A stretch of DNA of 64,000 bases from Muribaculaceae bacterium (GTDB lineage: Bacteria; Bacteroidota; Bacteroidia; Bacteroidales; Muribaculaceae), in NCBI GenBank assembly GCA_014867205.1, contig WGUO01000001.1:294181-358180 (forward strand). The letters run 5' to 3'. Each line of letters begins with the position of its first letter. The stretch's first letter is position 1. This document shows, piece by piece, positions 40,913 through 51,075 of the stretch. Position numbers and translations under genes: made by a program. Below the pieces are notes generated by a model that was not told where the DNA came from, did no database searches, and saw only the letters and a list, made by a program, of their open reading frames with translations.

Positions 40913-43324
40913 TCAGAACTCGAATGAGAGGCGAACATTAAACTGTCGGCGGGTCAGATAGTTCGGTACTGCATACTGTATGTTGTTGACATCAGTCACC
41001 CAGTAGTAGCTGCTGACGTTGGCTATGTCGAGCAGATTAAACACATCTACGCCGAGCACGATGCTCTTGAAGTGCCGCAGGAAATTACGCGGTGGCTCTT
41101 TATCTGACGGGGCACCGACAAACTGCCAGCTCACCCCGATATCCACGCGCTTGTATGCGGGTGCGCGGAAATACGTCACAGCACGGCTTGTATGGGGAGG
41201 CGTCATTGTCAGTCCGTCTGAGAATATGCCGCGAAGGCTGAACTTCAGTTTAGGGAATTTAGGGAAATAATCTGTGAAATAGAGACTGACGGAATACCTC
41301 TGGTCACTTGGTAACGGCACCTTCTTGCCATCGAGTGTCTGCTGAGTCTTCATAAGCGAGAAACTCAGCCAGGAGTCACTCCCCTCCACAAACTGACCGA
41401 ACAATTTGAAGTCAAGTCCCATGGCGTATCCCTTGGAGTCATTATGGCCTGAATATGTAATTTTCAGGTTATCGTATTCATACGATATGAGATTGCCGAG
41501 ATTCTTGTAATAAGCCTCCCCGGTCAGTTTGAAAGGCCTGTTCATGGCTCTGAATGTATAGTCAGCTCCCACGATGATCTGGATACTTCGCGGTGACTTG
41601 ATGTTACGGTTAAGGTTGATGACGCAGTTGCCAAGATCATCCTCTACCATCTCACGATATTCCTTATAAAATGGAGACTGATAGTATAGACCGGCACCGA
41701 TGCGGTAATACCAGCTCGGATAGTTGACAGGATTGATTGAGAAATTGACGCGGGGAGAGACGAGGAACTCTTTGTTGAACCCGTTGTATGAGAACCGGAT
41801 TCCTCCGTTCAAGGTCATGTATGCGAAGTTATTGCTCATGTAGACGGCATCCTCCACGTAGGCATGAAGCCTGCTGACATTGATGTTCTGCCGCGAGCTG
41901 AGATTGTAGACGAGATGCACACCCTCGGGCAATGTCGGCAGTGAATATCCTGCTGAGTCACGCCATTCCCACTCCTTGGTGCGGTCGTGGAAACGCTCCT
42001 GCTGGTATCCCACGCCATAACTGAAGTTGTTGGCGCGATACCTGGTGGCTCCCTTGAACGATACCTGAAGCACTGAGGTCTTGAGCCTGTTGCGTGAGTG
42101 CTCCATGTATTTGCCCACACCGAGTTCTCCACCGATACCACCCTCACCGGTGGTTCCGGCCTGATCAAGCCAGTACTCCCCGGAGATATCATATGTCACA
42201 AGCTCGTTTGAAAGGAATCCGGCGACACCGAGTGTAAAGCTCGTGGCCTTGTTGTGTCGGTAAGTGGCCTGCAGGGAGCCGAGATATGTCTCGAACTTAT
42301 CTTTCTCCTCTCCGTCGAAATACACCTTGAAACTCTTTGCATCCTCGGAGGTTCCGAAAGTAGTCTCCCGGTCCTGGGGCTTGAAGTTGAAGTGGTTAAG
42401 AGATATATTGCCAAGCAGGTTGATTGTCCATCTCTCGCCTGGCTTGTAATTCATGTTGGTCTGGAAATCAAAGAATGTAGGATCATACTCTCCCTTGGTA
42501 TCCATAGTGGAGAGCAGGGAGTTGTTCTTTTTGAACCTTACTCCCGATATCTGTGAGAATTTGCCGGTATTGTTTCCAATAGTCAGCGAGCCGCCCATTA
42601 GGCTCAAGTCGACCGCGCCCTCAAAGGCCTCGGGCTCACGGTAGGTTATGTCGAGCGCCGATGACATCTTGTCGGCATACCGGGCAGGGAAGCCTCCGGT
42701 AGAGAACTTTATGTTGCCGACCATATTTGGATTTATTACGCTAAGCCCTTCCTGCTGGCCGCTCCTTACCAGCTGAGGCCTGTAAAGCTCCATGCCGTTG
42801 ATGTAGACTGAATTCTCGTCAAAGGATCCACCACGTACCGAGTATTGAGAACTCATCTCGTTTGACGAGTTTACGCCCGGCATGGTTGTGATGAGGGCCT
42901 CAACGCTGCCTCCCGAGACATCAGGAGACAACTTGTAACTCTCCGTATTGAGGGTCTGCATTCCGTTGGAGTTCTGACGGTAGCCGACAACCTCAATCTC
43001 CTTAAGGTCGACATCTATTGGATACATGCGCACGTTGAGCGTCAGTTCGCCCTTGGGATTGATGAGCTTATGGTGCACGGTCTTAAAGCCGATACAACTG
43101 TATATCATCTCAATAGTGTCCTTCTGCGCAACAGACAGGGTATAGTCTCCCTTCAGATTTGTATTCGTGCCGATTGCAGAGTTAGCGAGCCTCACTGTCG
43201 CAAACTCCACAGGCTTGTCCTCGCTGTCGACGACCTTGCCCGAGATGCGTACATTCTCAGCCAAGACCGGCCTACATGTGGCCGCCAGCAGCATTAAGAT
43301 TATCAGGAGTGTTGTTTTTCTCAT
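40913..43324 (-). CDS. TonB-dependent receptor with carboxypeptidase-regulatory domain
   Basis: 803 residues. A signal peptide (about 1-22) is followed by the Ig-like regulatory domain (about 25-105, VRISGKVVDSEDKPVEFATV), the plug domain (about 110-230, with IEVVGYRQNS, TTMPGVNSS, YSVRGGSFDENSVYINGMEL) and a 22-strand barrel ending RRQFNVRLSFEF. It should import a ligand across the outer membrane using TonB energy. The regulatory domain is typical of Bacteroidetes receptors, but no SusD partner is adjacent, so a glycan substrate is not implied. It is not obviously in an operon with hisS. Confidence 0.92.
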   Translation of the reverse strand: MRKTTLLIILMLLAATCRPVLAENVRISGKVVDSEDKPVEFATVRLANSAIGTNTNLKGDYTLSVAQKDTIEMIYSCIGFKTVHHKLINPKGELTLNVRMYPIDVDLKEIEVVGYRQNSNGMQTLNTESYKLSPDVSGGSVEALITTMPGVNSSNEMSSQYSVRGGSFDENSVYINGMELYRPQLVRSGQQEGLSVINPNMVGNIKFSTGGFPARYADKMSSALDITYREPEAFEGAVDLSLMGGSLTIGNNTGKFSQISGVRFKKNNSLLSTMDTKGEYDPTFFDFQTNMNYKPGERWTINLLGNISLNHFNFKPQDRETTFGTSEDAKSFKVYFDGEEKDKFETYLGSLQATYRHNKATSFTLGVAGFLSNELVTYDISGEYWLDQAGTTGEGGIGGELGVGKYMEHSRNRLKTSVLQVSFKGATRYRANNFSYGVGYQQERFHDRTKEWEWRDSAGYSLPTLPEGVHLVYNLSSRQNINVSRLHAYVEDAVYMSNNFAYMTLNGGIRFSYNGFNKEFLVSPRVNFSINPVNYPSWYYRIGAGLYYQSPFYKEYREMVEDDLGNCVINLNRNIKSPRSIQIIVGADYTFRAMNRPFKLTGEAYYKNLGNLISYEYDNLKITYSGHNDSKGYAMGLDFKLFGQFVEGSDSWLSFSLMKTQQTLDGKKVPLPSDQRYSVSLYFTDYFPKFPKLKFSLRGIFSDGLTMTPPHTSRAVTYFRAPAYKRVDIGVSWQFVGAPSDKEPPRNFLRHFKSIVLGVDVFNLLDIANVSSYYWVTDVNNIQYAVPNYLTRRQFNVRLSFEF

Positions 43325-43640
43325 TAAGTTTAAAACGTCTCCGTTTTTTCATTATTATTTATTCCATGCATTATTCCCAATATCAGGTATGCTTAAAGCC
43401 GGAGATCCCGATTTATGTCTGTCGACTTGAGTCCTGCTGTAATTATTTTTAAATTTTTACGAATTATTGACGGCAAATTGTTAATTTTGCAGAAATTTTG
43501 GCCAAAATTAAACTTTAGCCACGTGTTAGAGATATTTTTTGGCCTCTCAATTGTTATACAAGAGAACAAAAACGCGTTCCATGAGTCTTATCTGACTAAG
43601 GAACTGACCTACTGATAATAATAAACGCAAACGATACAGA
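43325..43640. other. Divergent intergenic region between receptor and rsfS
   Basis: No gene seen. A plus-strand TAATTTTG promoter-like motif at 43482-43489 probably serves rsfS-ftsH, giving a leader of about 145 nt. No clear minus-strand promoter was found for the receptor. Confidence 0.5.
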
Positions 43641-44027
43641 ATGACAACCAATAAAGACACTACACAGTCTAAACCGTTCTCTCAACTGGAAACGGCAATC
43701 ATAAATGCTATCCAGGACCGTAAGGGTGTAGACATTACCGATATTGATTTCAACGGACTTGAGACTGCGCCGGCCAGGACTTTTGTGGTCTGTACCGGCA
43801 AATCGACATCGCAGGTCGCCGCAATCGCTGACAACATACGCGACGAAGTAAACAAAAAACTCGAGATTAAGCCATATAATTACGACGGGTACCGCAACTC
43901 GCAGTGGATTGTCATTGATTATGGAGACGTTATGGTTCACGTTTTTCTTCCAGACACAAGGGCATACTATAACATCGAGGACCTCTGGAGCGACGCAAAT
44001 ATAACAGAGATTCCTGACCTCGACTAA
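43641..44027 (+). CDS. rsfS: Ribosome silencing factor RsfS
   Basis: 128 residues, matching the family. Typical features are AIINAIQDRKGVDITDIDF at the start, the FVVCTGKSTSQVAAIADNI core, and the YNYDGYRNSQWIVIDYGDVMVHVF strand-loop, ending in ARxYYNIEDLWSDA. The protein binds L14 on the large subunit and blocks subunit joining when nutrients are short. It is followed 26 bp later by ftsH; the pairing rsfS-ftsH is common in Bacteroidales. Confidence 0.94.
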   Translation: MTTNKDTTQSKPFSQLETAIINAIQDRKGVDITDIDFNGLETAPARTFVVCTGKSTSQVAAIADNIRDEVNKKLEIKPYNYDGYRNSQWIVIDYGDVMVHVFLPDTRAYYNIEDLWSDANITEIPDLD

Positions 44028-44053
44028 ACGAACCATAACTCAACCCCTCAGAT

Positions 44054-46150
44054 ATGAATAAGCTAAAGCCTAACAAGAACCGTCAGAACAAGAGGCCGCT
44101 CTTCAATATGTATTGGATGTACGGTCTGATTACCCTATCGCTGCTGGCGCTATACTATTTTCAAGACAGTTCGCAGACCAAGGATGTTGACTGGACAGAC
44201 TTCGAGAAGGCCGCTCTGGCCGGTGACCTCGACAAGATAATGATTTTCTCGCAGAACGGAGTTGCCGAGGGTTTCCTCACAGAGCAGGGTGCCAAGAACC
44301 AGAAGTTCGACATGACACCCCAGATGACTGGCGAGAAGAAGATAAAGACCACCATTCCGTCGACTGACAAGATACAGGATAAGATTGACAGTTGGAACGA
44401 CAAGCTCGCTGCCGAAGGCAAGCCTCAGATCAAGATAACCTATGAGAAAGGTAGCGACCTGATGAAGGTTGTATGGTATTTCGGCCCTATAATACTTATC
44501 ATCCTTGTAATGGTGATAATGTCGAAGCGTATGACGGGAGGCGCCGGTGGTGGCGGAGGCATCTTCAATGTCGGGAAGTCAAAGGCCCTTGTGTTCGACA
44601 AGAATAACGGGACCAATGTTACTTTCAAGGATGTCGCAGGCCTTGCGGAGGCTAAGGTCGAGATTGAGGAGATTGTCGAGTTCCTCAAGAATCCGCAGCG
44701 CTACACCGAGCTGGGTGCAAAGATACCCAAGGGAGCCCTTCTTGTAGGCCCTCCCGGAACCGGTAAGACACTGCTCGCGAAGGCCGTCGCCGGCGAGGCT
44801 GACGTTCCTTTCCTCAGCATGTCGGGCTCTGACTTTGTCGAGATGTTTGTCGGCGTGGGCGCAGCGCGTGTCCGCGACCTGTTCAAGCAGGCCAAGGAGA
44901 AGGCTCCCTGCATCGTCTTTATCGATGAGATTGATGCTGTGGGGCGTGCCCGTGGCCGCAACCCGAACATGGGCTCGAACGATGAGCGAGAGAACACCCT
45001 CAACCAGATGCTGACCGAAATGGACGGATTCCAGTCGAACAACGGCGTGATCTGCCTTGCGGCGACCAACCGTGCCGACATGCTCGACAAGGCGTTGCTT
45101 CGCCCGGGCCGTTTCGACCGCCAGATATATGTGGATCTCCCCGAGCTCTCCGACCGTATCGAGATTTTCAACGTGCATCTGCGCAACATCAAGTGCAACA
45201 GCAAGCTTGATGTCGAGCAGCTTGCACGACAGACCCAGGGGTTCTCCGGCGCAGACATTGCCAATGTCTGCAACGAGGCCGCCCTCATTGCCGCCCGCTA
45301 TAACAAGGAGGCGGTAGACTGGAACGACTTCATGAAGGCAATTGACAGGATTGTCGGAGGTCTCGAGAAAAAGTCACGTGTGATTACTGACGAGGAGAAG
45401 GTTGCCATTGCTACTCATGAGGCAGGGCATGCCACAATCACCTGGATGACCAAATACGGCAACCCGCTCGTCAAGGTAACTATAGTGCCCCGTGGCCGCG
45501 CTCTCGGTGCCGCATGGTATGCTCCGGAGGAACGTCAGATTATCCCTACCCAGGCTCTGCTCGATACAATGTGCGGCCTTCTTGGAGGACGTGCAGCGGA
45601 GGATGTCTTCCTCGGTCAGGTCGGCACAGGCGCGAGCGATGACCTCGAGAAGTGCACAAAGATCGCTCGTTCGCTCGTGCTGGTATATGGAATGAGCGAC
45701 AAACTCCCCAACCTCAACTACAATGACTCAACTGGCCAGGAGATGGGATTCACTAAGCCTTATTCCGACGAGACTGCAAAGATTATTGACGCAGAGGTGA
45801 TGCGGATTGTAAACGAGCAGTACGAGCGTGCCAAGGATATTCTACGTGAATATGCCTCGCAGCACAATCAGATCCGTGACCTTCTTGTTGAGAAGGAAGT
45901 CATCTTCCATGATGATGTGGAGAAGATTCTCGGTAAGCGCAAGTGGAAATCGCGTACTGACGAGATAATCGAGATTAACAAAAAGGAGGAGGCCCAGAAT
46001 GGCAACAATGAGAATGCCGACAACCCGTATGCCAAGGATTTCCCTGACGACGACAAGTTCTCCGTAGGACATGCTGGCGGAACTGCGACGGCTCATAAGG
46101 TTGATGTGGATTCTGATGATGACGGCACTCCCCCCCCCTTTACAAAGTGA
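44054..46150 (+). CDS. ftsH: ATP-dependent zinc metalloprotease FtsH
   Basis: 698 residues. Two transmembrane helices (about 20-36 and 139-157) flank a periplasmic domain. The AAA module has Walker A GPPGTGKT at 232-239, Walker B CIVFIDEID and the second-region-of-homology ATNRADMLDKALLRPGRFDR. The zinc site is H455-E-A-G-H459. The C-terminal tail is acidic and low in order (DSDDDGTPPPFTK), with a run of eight C bases in the DNA near 46132. It degrades misassembled membrane proteins and regulators. It is the second gene of the rsfS operon and is followed by a strong terminator. Confidence 0.96.
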   Translation: MNKLKPNKNRQNKRPLFNMYWMYGLITLSLLALYYFQDSSQTKDVDWTDFEKAALAGDLDKIMIFSQNGVAEGFLTEQGAKNQKFDMTPQMTGEKKIKTTIPSTDKIQDKIDSWNDKLAAEGKPQIKITYEKGSDLMKVVWYFGPIILIILVMVIMSKRMTGGAGGGGGIFNVGKSKALVFDKNNGTNVTFKDVAGLAEAKVEIEEIVEFLKNPQRYTELGAKIPKGALLVGPPGTGKTLLAKAVAGEADVPFLSMSGSDFVEMFVGVGAARVRDLFKQAKEKAPCIVFIDEIDAVGRARGRNPNMGSNDERENTLNQMLTEMDGFQSNNGVICLAATNRADMLDKALLRPGRFDRQIYVDLPELSDRIEIFNVHLRNIKCNSKLDVEQLARQTQGFSGADIANVCNEAALIAARYNKEAVDWNDFMKAIDRIVGGLEKKSRVITDEEKVAIATHEAGHATITWMTKYGNPLVKVTIVPRGRALGAAWYAPEERQIIPTQALLDTMCGLLGGRAAEDVFLGQVGTGASDDLEKCTKIARSLVLVYGMSDKLPNLNYNDSTGQEMGFTKPYSDETAKIIDAEVMRIVNEQYERAKDILREYASQHNQIRDLLVEKEVIFHDDVEKILGKRKWKSRTDEIIEINKKEEAQNGNNENADNPYAKDFPDDDKFSVGHAGGTATAHKVDVDSDDDGTPPPFTK

Positions 46151-46156
46151 TGCATA

Positions 46157-46198
46157 CCAAAAAAAGATACGGGCATTCATCATGTCCGTATCTTTTTT
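46157..46198 (+). terminator. Terminator after ftsH
   Basis: The stem AAAAAAGATACGG pairs with CCGTATCTTTTTT across a 13-nt loop, with a T run. Confidence 0.88.
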
Positions 46199-46200
46199 GA

Positions 46201-46480
46201 AAGATTGGAAAACTAAAATTTGAAAATTAGTTTTACAAAAAGCGCAAAGTTGGTCAGATTAGCACACAAATTTGCCAATTGGAATATTTTATAACGAATT
46301 TTTAGTATATTTGCAAAATGAAATATACCCTGTCTCGTTGAAGACTACCATCTCATCGGTATCGAGAGAAACATGGTGGGATGCAGTCATATCCGCGAAA
46401 TAGTGCCGCACCTTTCGGATGCGACACCTTTAGTCAATTATAAAACTATCTAACAAGGAAATACATCTAAATAGTAACTT
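46201..46480 (+). promoter_or_regulatory. Promoter and leader of the RND efflux operon
   Basis: TATATTTG at 46306-46313 is a good -7 motif; the -33 box is unclear. The predicted leader of about 160 nt contains a partly complementary stretch (GTGCCGCACC ... GGATGCGACAC near 46401-46430). No operator palindrome for a TetR- or MarR-type repressor is evident, and no regulator gene is adjacent. Confidence 0.5.
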
Positions 46481-47602
46481 ATGAATATCAAAAGACTGAA
46501 TGGACTGGTGTTGCCCGTGGTGGCAATAGCCATGATTCTGCCCTCGTGCAAGGGCAAAGGAGACCAGCAGCAACAGCAACAGGTTCCCGAGCTTGCAGTA
46601 CTGACTGTCAGCGAGGAGAACACTACCCTCGAGACCGGAATGCCCACCACTCTCGAAGGTGAGAATGACGTTGAGATTCGGCCACAGATCCAGGGTTTTC
46701 TCACAAAGGTCTTCGTAGAGGAGGGTCAGCGCGTTTCAAAAGGACAGACACTCTTCGTAATCGACCAGGTTTCACTGCAGGCAGCCGTCGAGGCCGCTCA
46801 GGCTGCCGTGGCTGTGGCGCAGGCAAACGTAAACACAGCCCAGACCAACATGAACAACAACAAGATGCTGTTCGATAAGAACATCATAAGCCAGCCGGCC
46901 TATCAGACATCTGTCGACGCCTACAATGCCGCGAAGGCTCAGCACAACCAGGCTATGGCCAACCTGACAAGCGCGCGCAAGAACCTCTCATATTCTGTGG
47001 TATCTGCTCCGGCGTCGGGCGTAGTGGGCAGTATCGACTATCGCGAGGGCTCTCTTGTATCCCCGCAGTCATTGCTGACTGTTATCTCCAACAACAGCGA
47101 CATGCGTGCATCCTTCTCGCTCAACGAGAAAGACATCCTCGCCCTCACGGATAACGGCAGGCGCTCGCTTCAGGAGGCTGTCAGAAACCTTCCCCCCGTC
47201 ACACTGCTTCTTGCCAACGGCGAGCGTTACAGCCGTCCAGGCAAGATCATATCTATCTCAGGCGTCATAGACCCGGCTACCGGCAGTGCGACGGCAAAGG
47301 CCATTTTCCCTAACCCCGACGGAATGCTCCACAGCGGAAATACGGGCCAGGTGCTTATCCCGCAAAGCCGCGCCAACTCAATGCTCATTCCGCAGGCCGC
47401 GACTTACGAGATGCAGGACATGAAGTTCGTCTATGTTGTAAACGACAGCAACAAGGTCCACTCACGCGCCATACAGATAGCTGACGAGAACGACGGCCAG
47501 AACTATATTGTGATCGGTGGCCTGAAACCCGGAGAGCGAATCGTGACCGAGGGCGTCGGTATCTCTGTAAAGGACGATATGATCATCAAGCCCAAGAAAT
47601 AA
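46481..47602 (+). CDS. RND efflux periplasmic adaptor (AcrA/MexA-like lipoprotein)
   Basis: 373 residues. A lipoprotein signal ends in ILPSCKGKG (Cys near 23). Then come a Gln-rich linker, the lipoyl/barrel-sandwich half (VEIRPQIQGFLTKVFVEEGQRVSKGQ), a coiled-coil hairpin of Ala/Gln/Asn-rich helices (about 90-165, QAAVEAAQAAVAVAQANV), the second lipoyl half (SVVSAPASGVVGSIDYREG), and beta-barrel and membrane-proximal domains ending VGISVKDDMIIKPKK. It bridges the inner-membrane pump and the outer-membrane channel encoded next. It starts the operon adaptor-permease-channel. Confidence 0.95.
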   Translation: MNIKRLNGLVLPVVAIAMILPSCKGKGDQQQQQQVPELAVLTVSEENTTLETGMPTTLEGENDVEIRPQIQGFLTKVFVEEGQRVSKGQTLFVIDQVSLQAAVEAAQAAVAVAQANVNTAQTNMNNNKMLFDKNIISQPAYQTSVDAYNAAKAQHNQAMANLTSARKNLSYSVVSAPASGVVGSIDYREGSLVSPQSLLTVISNNSDMRASFSLNEKDILALTDNGRRSLQEAVRNLPPVTLLLANGERYSRPGKIISISGVIDPATGSATAKAIFPNPDGMLHSGNTGQVLIPQSRANSMLIPQAATYEMQDMKFVYVVNDSNKVHSRAIQIADENDGQNYIVIGGLKPGERIVTEGVGISVKDDMIIKPKK

Positions 47603-47630
47603 TCGGGGCATAAGCGAATATAAACCATCT

Positions 47631-47658
47631 CAGCCGCAATCCCACACTTCTGCGGCTG
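47631..47658 (+). other. Intercistronic hairpin between adaptor and permease genes
   Basis: CAGCCGCA at 47631-47638 pairs with TGCGGCTG at 47651-47658. No T run follows, so it is more likely an mRNA stability or attenuation element than a terminator. Confidence 0.6.
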
Positions 47659-47671
47659 CAAATATTCCATT

Positions 47672-50600
47672 ATGAAACTTTCAACATTCATCAACAGACC
47701 GGTGCTCTCGACCGTTATCTCGATATTTATCGTGATTTTCGGTATCCTCGGCCTGTTATCGCTCCCTATCGAGCAATATCCCAATATAGCGCCGCCGACA
47801 ATAAGCGTGCGCACCACATACACGGGTGCGAACGCTCAGTCGGTGCTTAATTCCGTAATCGCCCCGCTTGAGGAGCAGATCAACGGTGCAGAGAACATGG
47901 ACTACATGTATTCTTCGGCGTCCAACAACGGTTCGGCCGAGATCTCAGTATACTTCAAGTCGGGAATGGACCCGGACATGGCGGCGGTCGATGTTCAGAA
48001 CCGCGTGGCCAAGGCTGCCAGTTTCCTTCCCGCAGAGGTAAACCAGGTCGGTGTCACTACCCAGAAGCGCCAGTCCTCGATGCTTATGGTGTTCAACGTC
48101 TATGCCGATGATCCTAAGTACAGCGAGGAGTTTGTGGAGAACTACATGGCCATCAACATCATCCCTGTCATCAAGCGTGTGCCGGGTGTCGGCGACGCGA
48201 TGGTGATGGGTGCCGACTACTCGATGCGAATATGGCTGAAGCCTGATGTGATGGCTCAGTACGGACTTATGCCGACTGATGTCTCACAGGCGCTTGCCGA
48301 GCAGAATATCGAAGCCGCTCCGGGTCAGTTCGGCGAGAACGGAAACCAGGCGTTCCAGTATACAATGCGTTATAAGGGACGCCTTCAGGATGAGAAGGAG
48401 TTTGAGGACATTATCATCAAGGCTCTTCCCAACGGTGAGATACTGCATCTCAAGGATGTGGCTGACGTGGAACTCGGACGACTCACCTATGGTTTCCACT
48501 CCACAACCAACGGCAAGATCGGTGTCGCTGCGATGGTGATGCAGTCGGCCGGATCTAACGCAACTGCTGTCGTAAATCAGATTCAGGCAGAGCTCGACAA
48601 ATTCCAGAAAGAGTGTCCCGAGGGTCTGAAGATTGTGACTACGATGGATGTCAACCAGTTCCTTTTTGCCTCTATCCATGAGGTCGTCAAGACCCTTATC
48701 GAGGCGTTCGCACTGGTGTTCCTGGTGGTGTTCATCTTCCTCCAGGACTTCCGCTCGACCATCATCCCTATGATCGCCATCCCCGTAGCGCTTATCGGTA
48801 CGTTCTTCCTGATGAACATATTCGGGTTCACGATCAACCTGCTTACCCTCTCGGCTCTCGTGCTCGCTATCGCCATTGTGGTCGATGACGCGATTGTCGT
48901 GGTCGAGGCGGTGCATGCCAAACTCGACGAGGGCTATAAATCGGCAAAAATGGCGGCAATCGACGCCATGAACGATATAGCCGGCGCACTCGTCTCGATC
49001 ACACTCGTCATGATGCTCGTGTTCATCCCCGTGTCGTTCATGGGCGGAACATCGGGTGTATTCTACCGTCAGTTCGGTCTTACAATGGCCATGGCCATCT
49101 TCCTCTCGGCTGTCAATGCACTTACGCTGTCGCCGGCACTTTGCGCAATCTTCCTTAAGCCCCACAAGACAGAGGGAGAGGAGGCCGCATCGCTCGGCAC
49201 CCGAATGAAGGAAGCATATTCCGCCGCCGGCGAGGCCATGAAGGAATCATACCGCAAGCGTGCACGACTCACTTTCCCTCCGATTGTTACCACTCTCCTT
49301 CTTATCGCTGCAGTTGTTTTCCTCGTGCTCGGCTGGTATGAGTTCGAGAACATTGCCGAGAGTGTCATTGCCTGTGTAGTGGCTGTACTGGCAGTTTACG
49401 GCATGTTCCAGCGTAATTTCATAGATGCGTTCAACAATGTATTCTCAAAGGTTCTCGCGGGATACTCAGTTCTTGCCAAGTGGTTTATCGCCCATAAGAT
49501 AACCGGATTCGGAATTGTCGCCGCATCAATTGCCATTCTTGTATGGCTGATGTCGATTACCGCTACCTCTCTTGTGCCGAACGAGGACACGGGAACACTT
49601 ATGGGCGTTGTCGACATGCCCCCCGCGACTTCAATGGAACGCACCAAGGCTGTCATGGACAAGGTTGACAGCATCTCGTCTACCATCCCCGCGATTTATA
49701 TCCGTAATGCCATCACGGGCTATAGTTTCGTGGCCGGACAGGGCAACACCTACGGCTCGTTCATCATCAAGCTTAAGCCCTGGGATGAGCGAGATGAGAA
49801 GACTGAGAGCGCTCAGGCAGTGCTTGGACAACTCATGCAGAAGTGCGGTGAGATCAAGGATGGCCGAATCATGTTCTTCCAGCCCCCTATGATCTCTGGT
49901 TACTCGGTATCGAACGGTTTCGAGGTCAAGCTTCAGGACAAGACCGGCGGTGACATCAACCAGTTCTTCAAGGTCTACCAGGGATTCATCGCCGCTCTCA
50001 ACCAGCGTCCGGAGATCCAGATGGCCTACTCGACATTCAACCCCTCGTTCCCGCAGTATCTTGTGGAGCTTGATGTGGCAAAGATCAAGAAGGCCGGTCT
50101 GACCCAGAACCAGATCCTCACTACCCTTCAGGCCTACTACGGCGGTATGTATGTATCCAACTTCAACAAGTTCGGTAAACTATACCGTGTCATGATGCAG
50201 GCGAGTCCCGAGGCTCGTGTGTCACCCGAGACTCTTAAGCAGGTAAAGGTCCGCAACGGCTCGGAGATGGCTCCCATCGACAACTTTGTCAAGCTGTCGC
50301 GCGTATATGGTCCTGACGTGATCAACCGATTCAATATGTTCACCACCATATCCGTGACCGGTAACCCCGCGCCGGGTGTGTCGTCGGGTGAGGCAATCTC
50401 GGCAATCGAGGAAGTCGCATCCCAGACCCTTCCGGTCGGCTATGGCTATGAATATTCAGGTCTGACCCGTGAGGAGGCAACAAGCAGCAGCTCGCAGACA
50501 GCCTATGTGTTCGCGCTTGTGCTTCTGTTCGTTTACCTGCTTCTGTCTGCCCAGTACGAGAGCTACATCATTCCCTTCGCGGTCATCCTCTCGGTGCCGT

Positions 50601-51064
50601 TCGGTCTTATGGGTACATTCATCTTCGCTCACCTAATGGGCATCGACAACAACATCTATCTGCAGATCGCGCTCATCATGCTTATCGGCCTTCTGGCCAA
50701 GAACGCCATCCTTATCGTGGAGTTCGCTCTTGAGCGCCGTCGCACAGGTGTCAGCATCGTCAACGCTGCGATTCTCGGCTCAAAGGCCCGTCTGCGTCCT
50801 ATCCTCATGACATCTTTGGCCATGATCATCGGTCTTCTGCCTCTGATGTTCGCTACGGGTGCTGGCGCCAACGGTTACAATGCCCTGGGTACGGGTGCTA
50901 TCGGCGGTATGCTTATCGGTATGATTCTCCAGGTGCTTATCGTTCCGGCCCTGTTTGTGGCCTTCCAGATCATCCAGGAGAAGATCACACCCTACAAGTG
51001 GACTGATACCGATAACTCATACCTCTCTTCAGAGCTTGAACAATACAACCGTCATAAAGACTAA
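47672..51064 (+). CDS. RND multidrug efflux permease (AcrB/MexF-like, HAE1)
   Basis: 1130 residues, about 80-90 longer than AcrB. The N-terminus (MKLSTFINRPVLSTVISIF) gives TM1; two porter/docking domains follow. The proton-relay Asp pair is D405-D406 in TM4 (AIVVDDAIVVVEAV). The second half repeats the fold and includes GLTREEATSSSSQ and the TM8-12 bundle (SLAMIIGLLPLMFATGAG). Between TM6 and TM7 (about 535-582) lies an extra pair of hydrophobic stretches (IVTTLLLIAAVVFLVLGW; ESVIACVVAVLAVYGMF), which accounts for the extra length. It exports drugs, bile salts or similar amphiphiles by proton exchange. Confidence 0.94.
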   Translation: MKLSTFINRPVLSTVISIFIVIFGILGLLSLPIEQYPNIAPPTISVRTTYTGANAQSVLNSVIAPLEEQINGAENMDYMYSSASNNGSAEISVYFKSGMDPDMAAVDVQNRVAKAASFLPAEVNQVGVTTQKRQSSMLMVFNVYADDPKYSEEFVENYMAINIIPVIKRVPGVGDAMVMGADYSMRIWLKPDVMAQYGLMPTDVSQALAEQNIEAAPGQFGENGNQAFQYTMRYKGRLQDEKEFEDIIIKALPNGEILHLKDVADVELGRLTYGFHSTTNGKIGVAAMVMQSAGSNATAVVNQIQAELDKFQKECPEGLKIVTTMDVNQFLFASIHEVVKTLIEAFALVFLVVFIFLQDFRSTIIPMIAIPVALIGTFFLMNIFGFTINLLTLSALVLAIAIVVDDAIVVVEAVHAKLDEGYKSAKMAAIDAMNDIAGALVSITLVMMLVFIPVSFMGGTSGVFYRQFGLTMAMAIFLSAVNALTLSPALCAIFLKPHKTEGEEAASLGTRMKEAYSAAGEAMKESYRKRARLTFPPIVTTLLLIAAVVFLVLGWYEFENIAESVIACVVAVLAVYGMFQRNFIDAFNNVFSKVLAGYSVLAKWFIAHKITGFGIVAASIAILVWLMSITATSLVPNEDTGTLMGVVDMPPATSMERTKAVMDKVDSISSTIPAIYIRNAITGYSFVAGQGNTYGSFIIKLKPWDERDEKTESAQAVLGQLMQKCGEIKDGRIMFFQPPMISGYSVSNGFEVKLQDKTGGDINQFFKVYQGFIAALNQRPEIQMAYSTFNPSFPQYLVELDVAKIKKAGLTQNQILTTLQAYYGGMYVSNFNKFGKLYRVMMQASPEARVSPETLKQVKVRNGSEMAPIDNFVKLSRVYGPDVINRFNMFTTISVTGNPAPGVSSGEAISAIEEVASQTLPVGYGYEYSGLTREEATSSSSQTAYVFALVLLFVYLLLSAQYESYIIPFAVILSVPFGLMGTFIFAHLMGIDNNIYLQIALIMLIGLLAKNAILIVEFALERRRTGVSIVNAAILGSKARLRPILMTSLAMIIGLLPLMFATGAGANGYNALGTGAIGGMLIGMILQVLIVPALFVAFQIIQEKITPYKWTDTDNSYLSSELEQYNRHKD

Positions 51065-51075
51065 CCATAAGGTTC

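Noticed and set aside
48284..49165. 293-codon minus-strand open frame inside the RND permease gene
   Set aside because: Very rich in His, Glu and Asp as expected for antisense of a membrane-protein gene; the plus-strand pump is intact.
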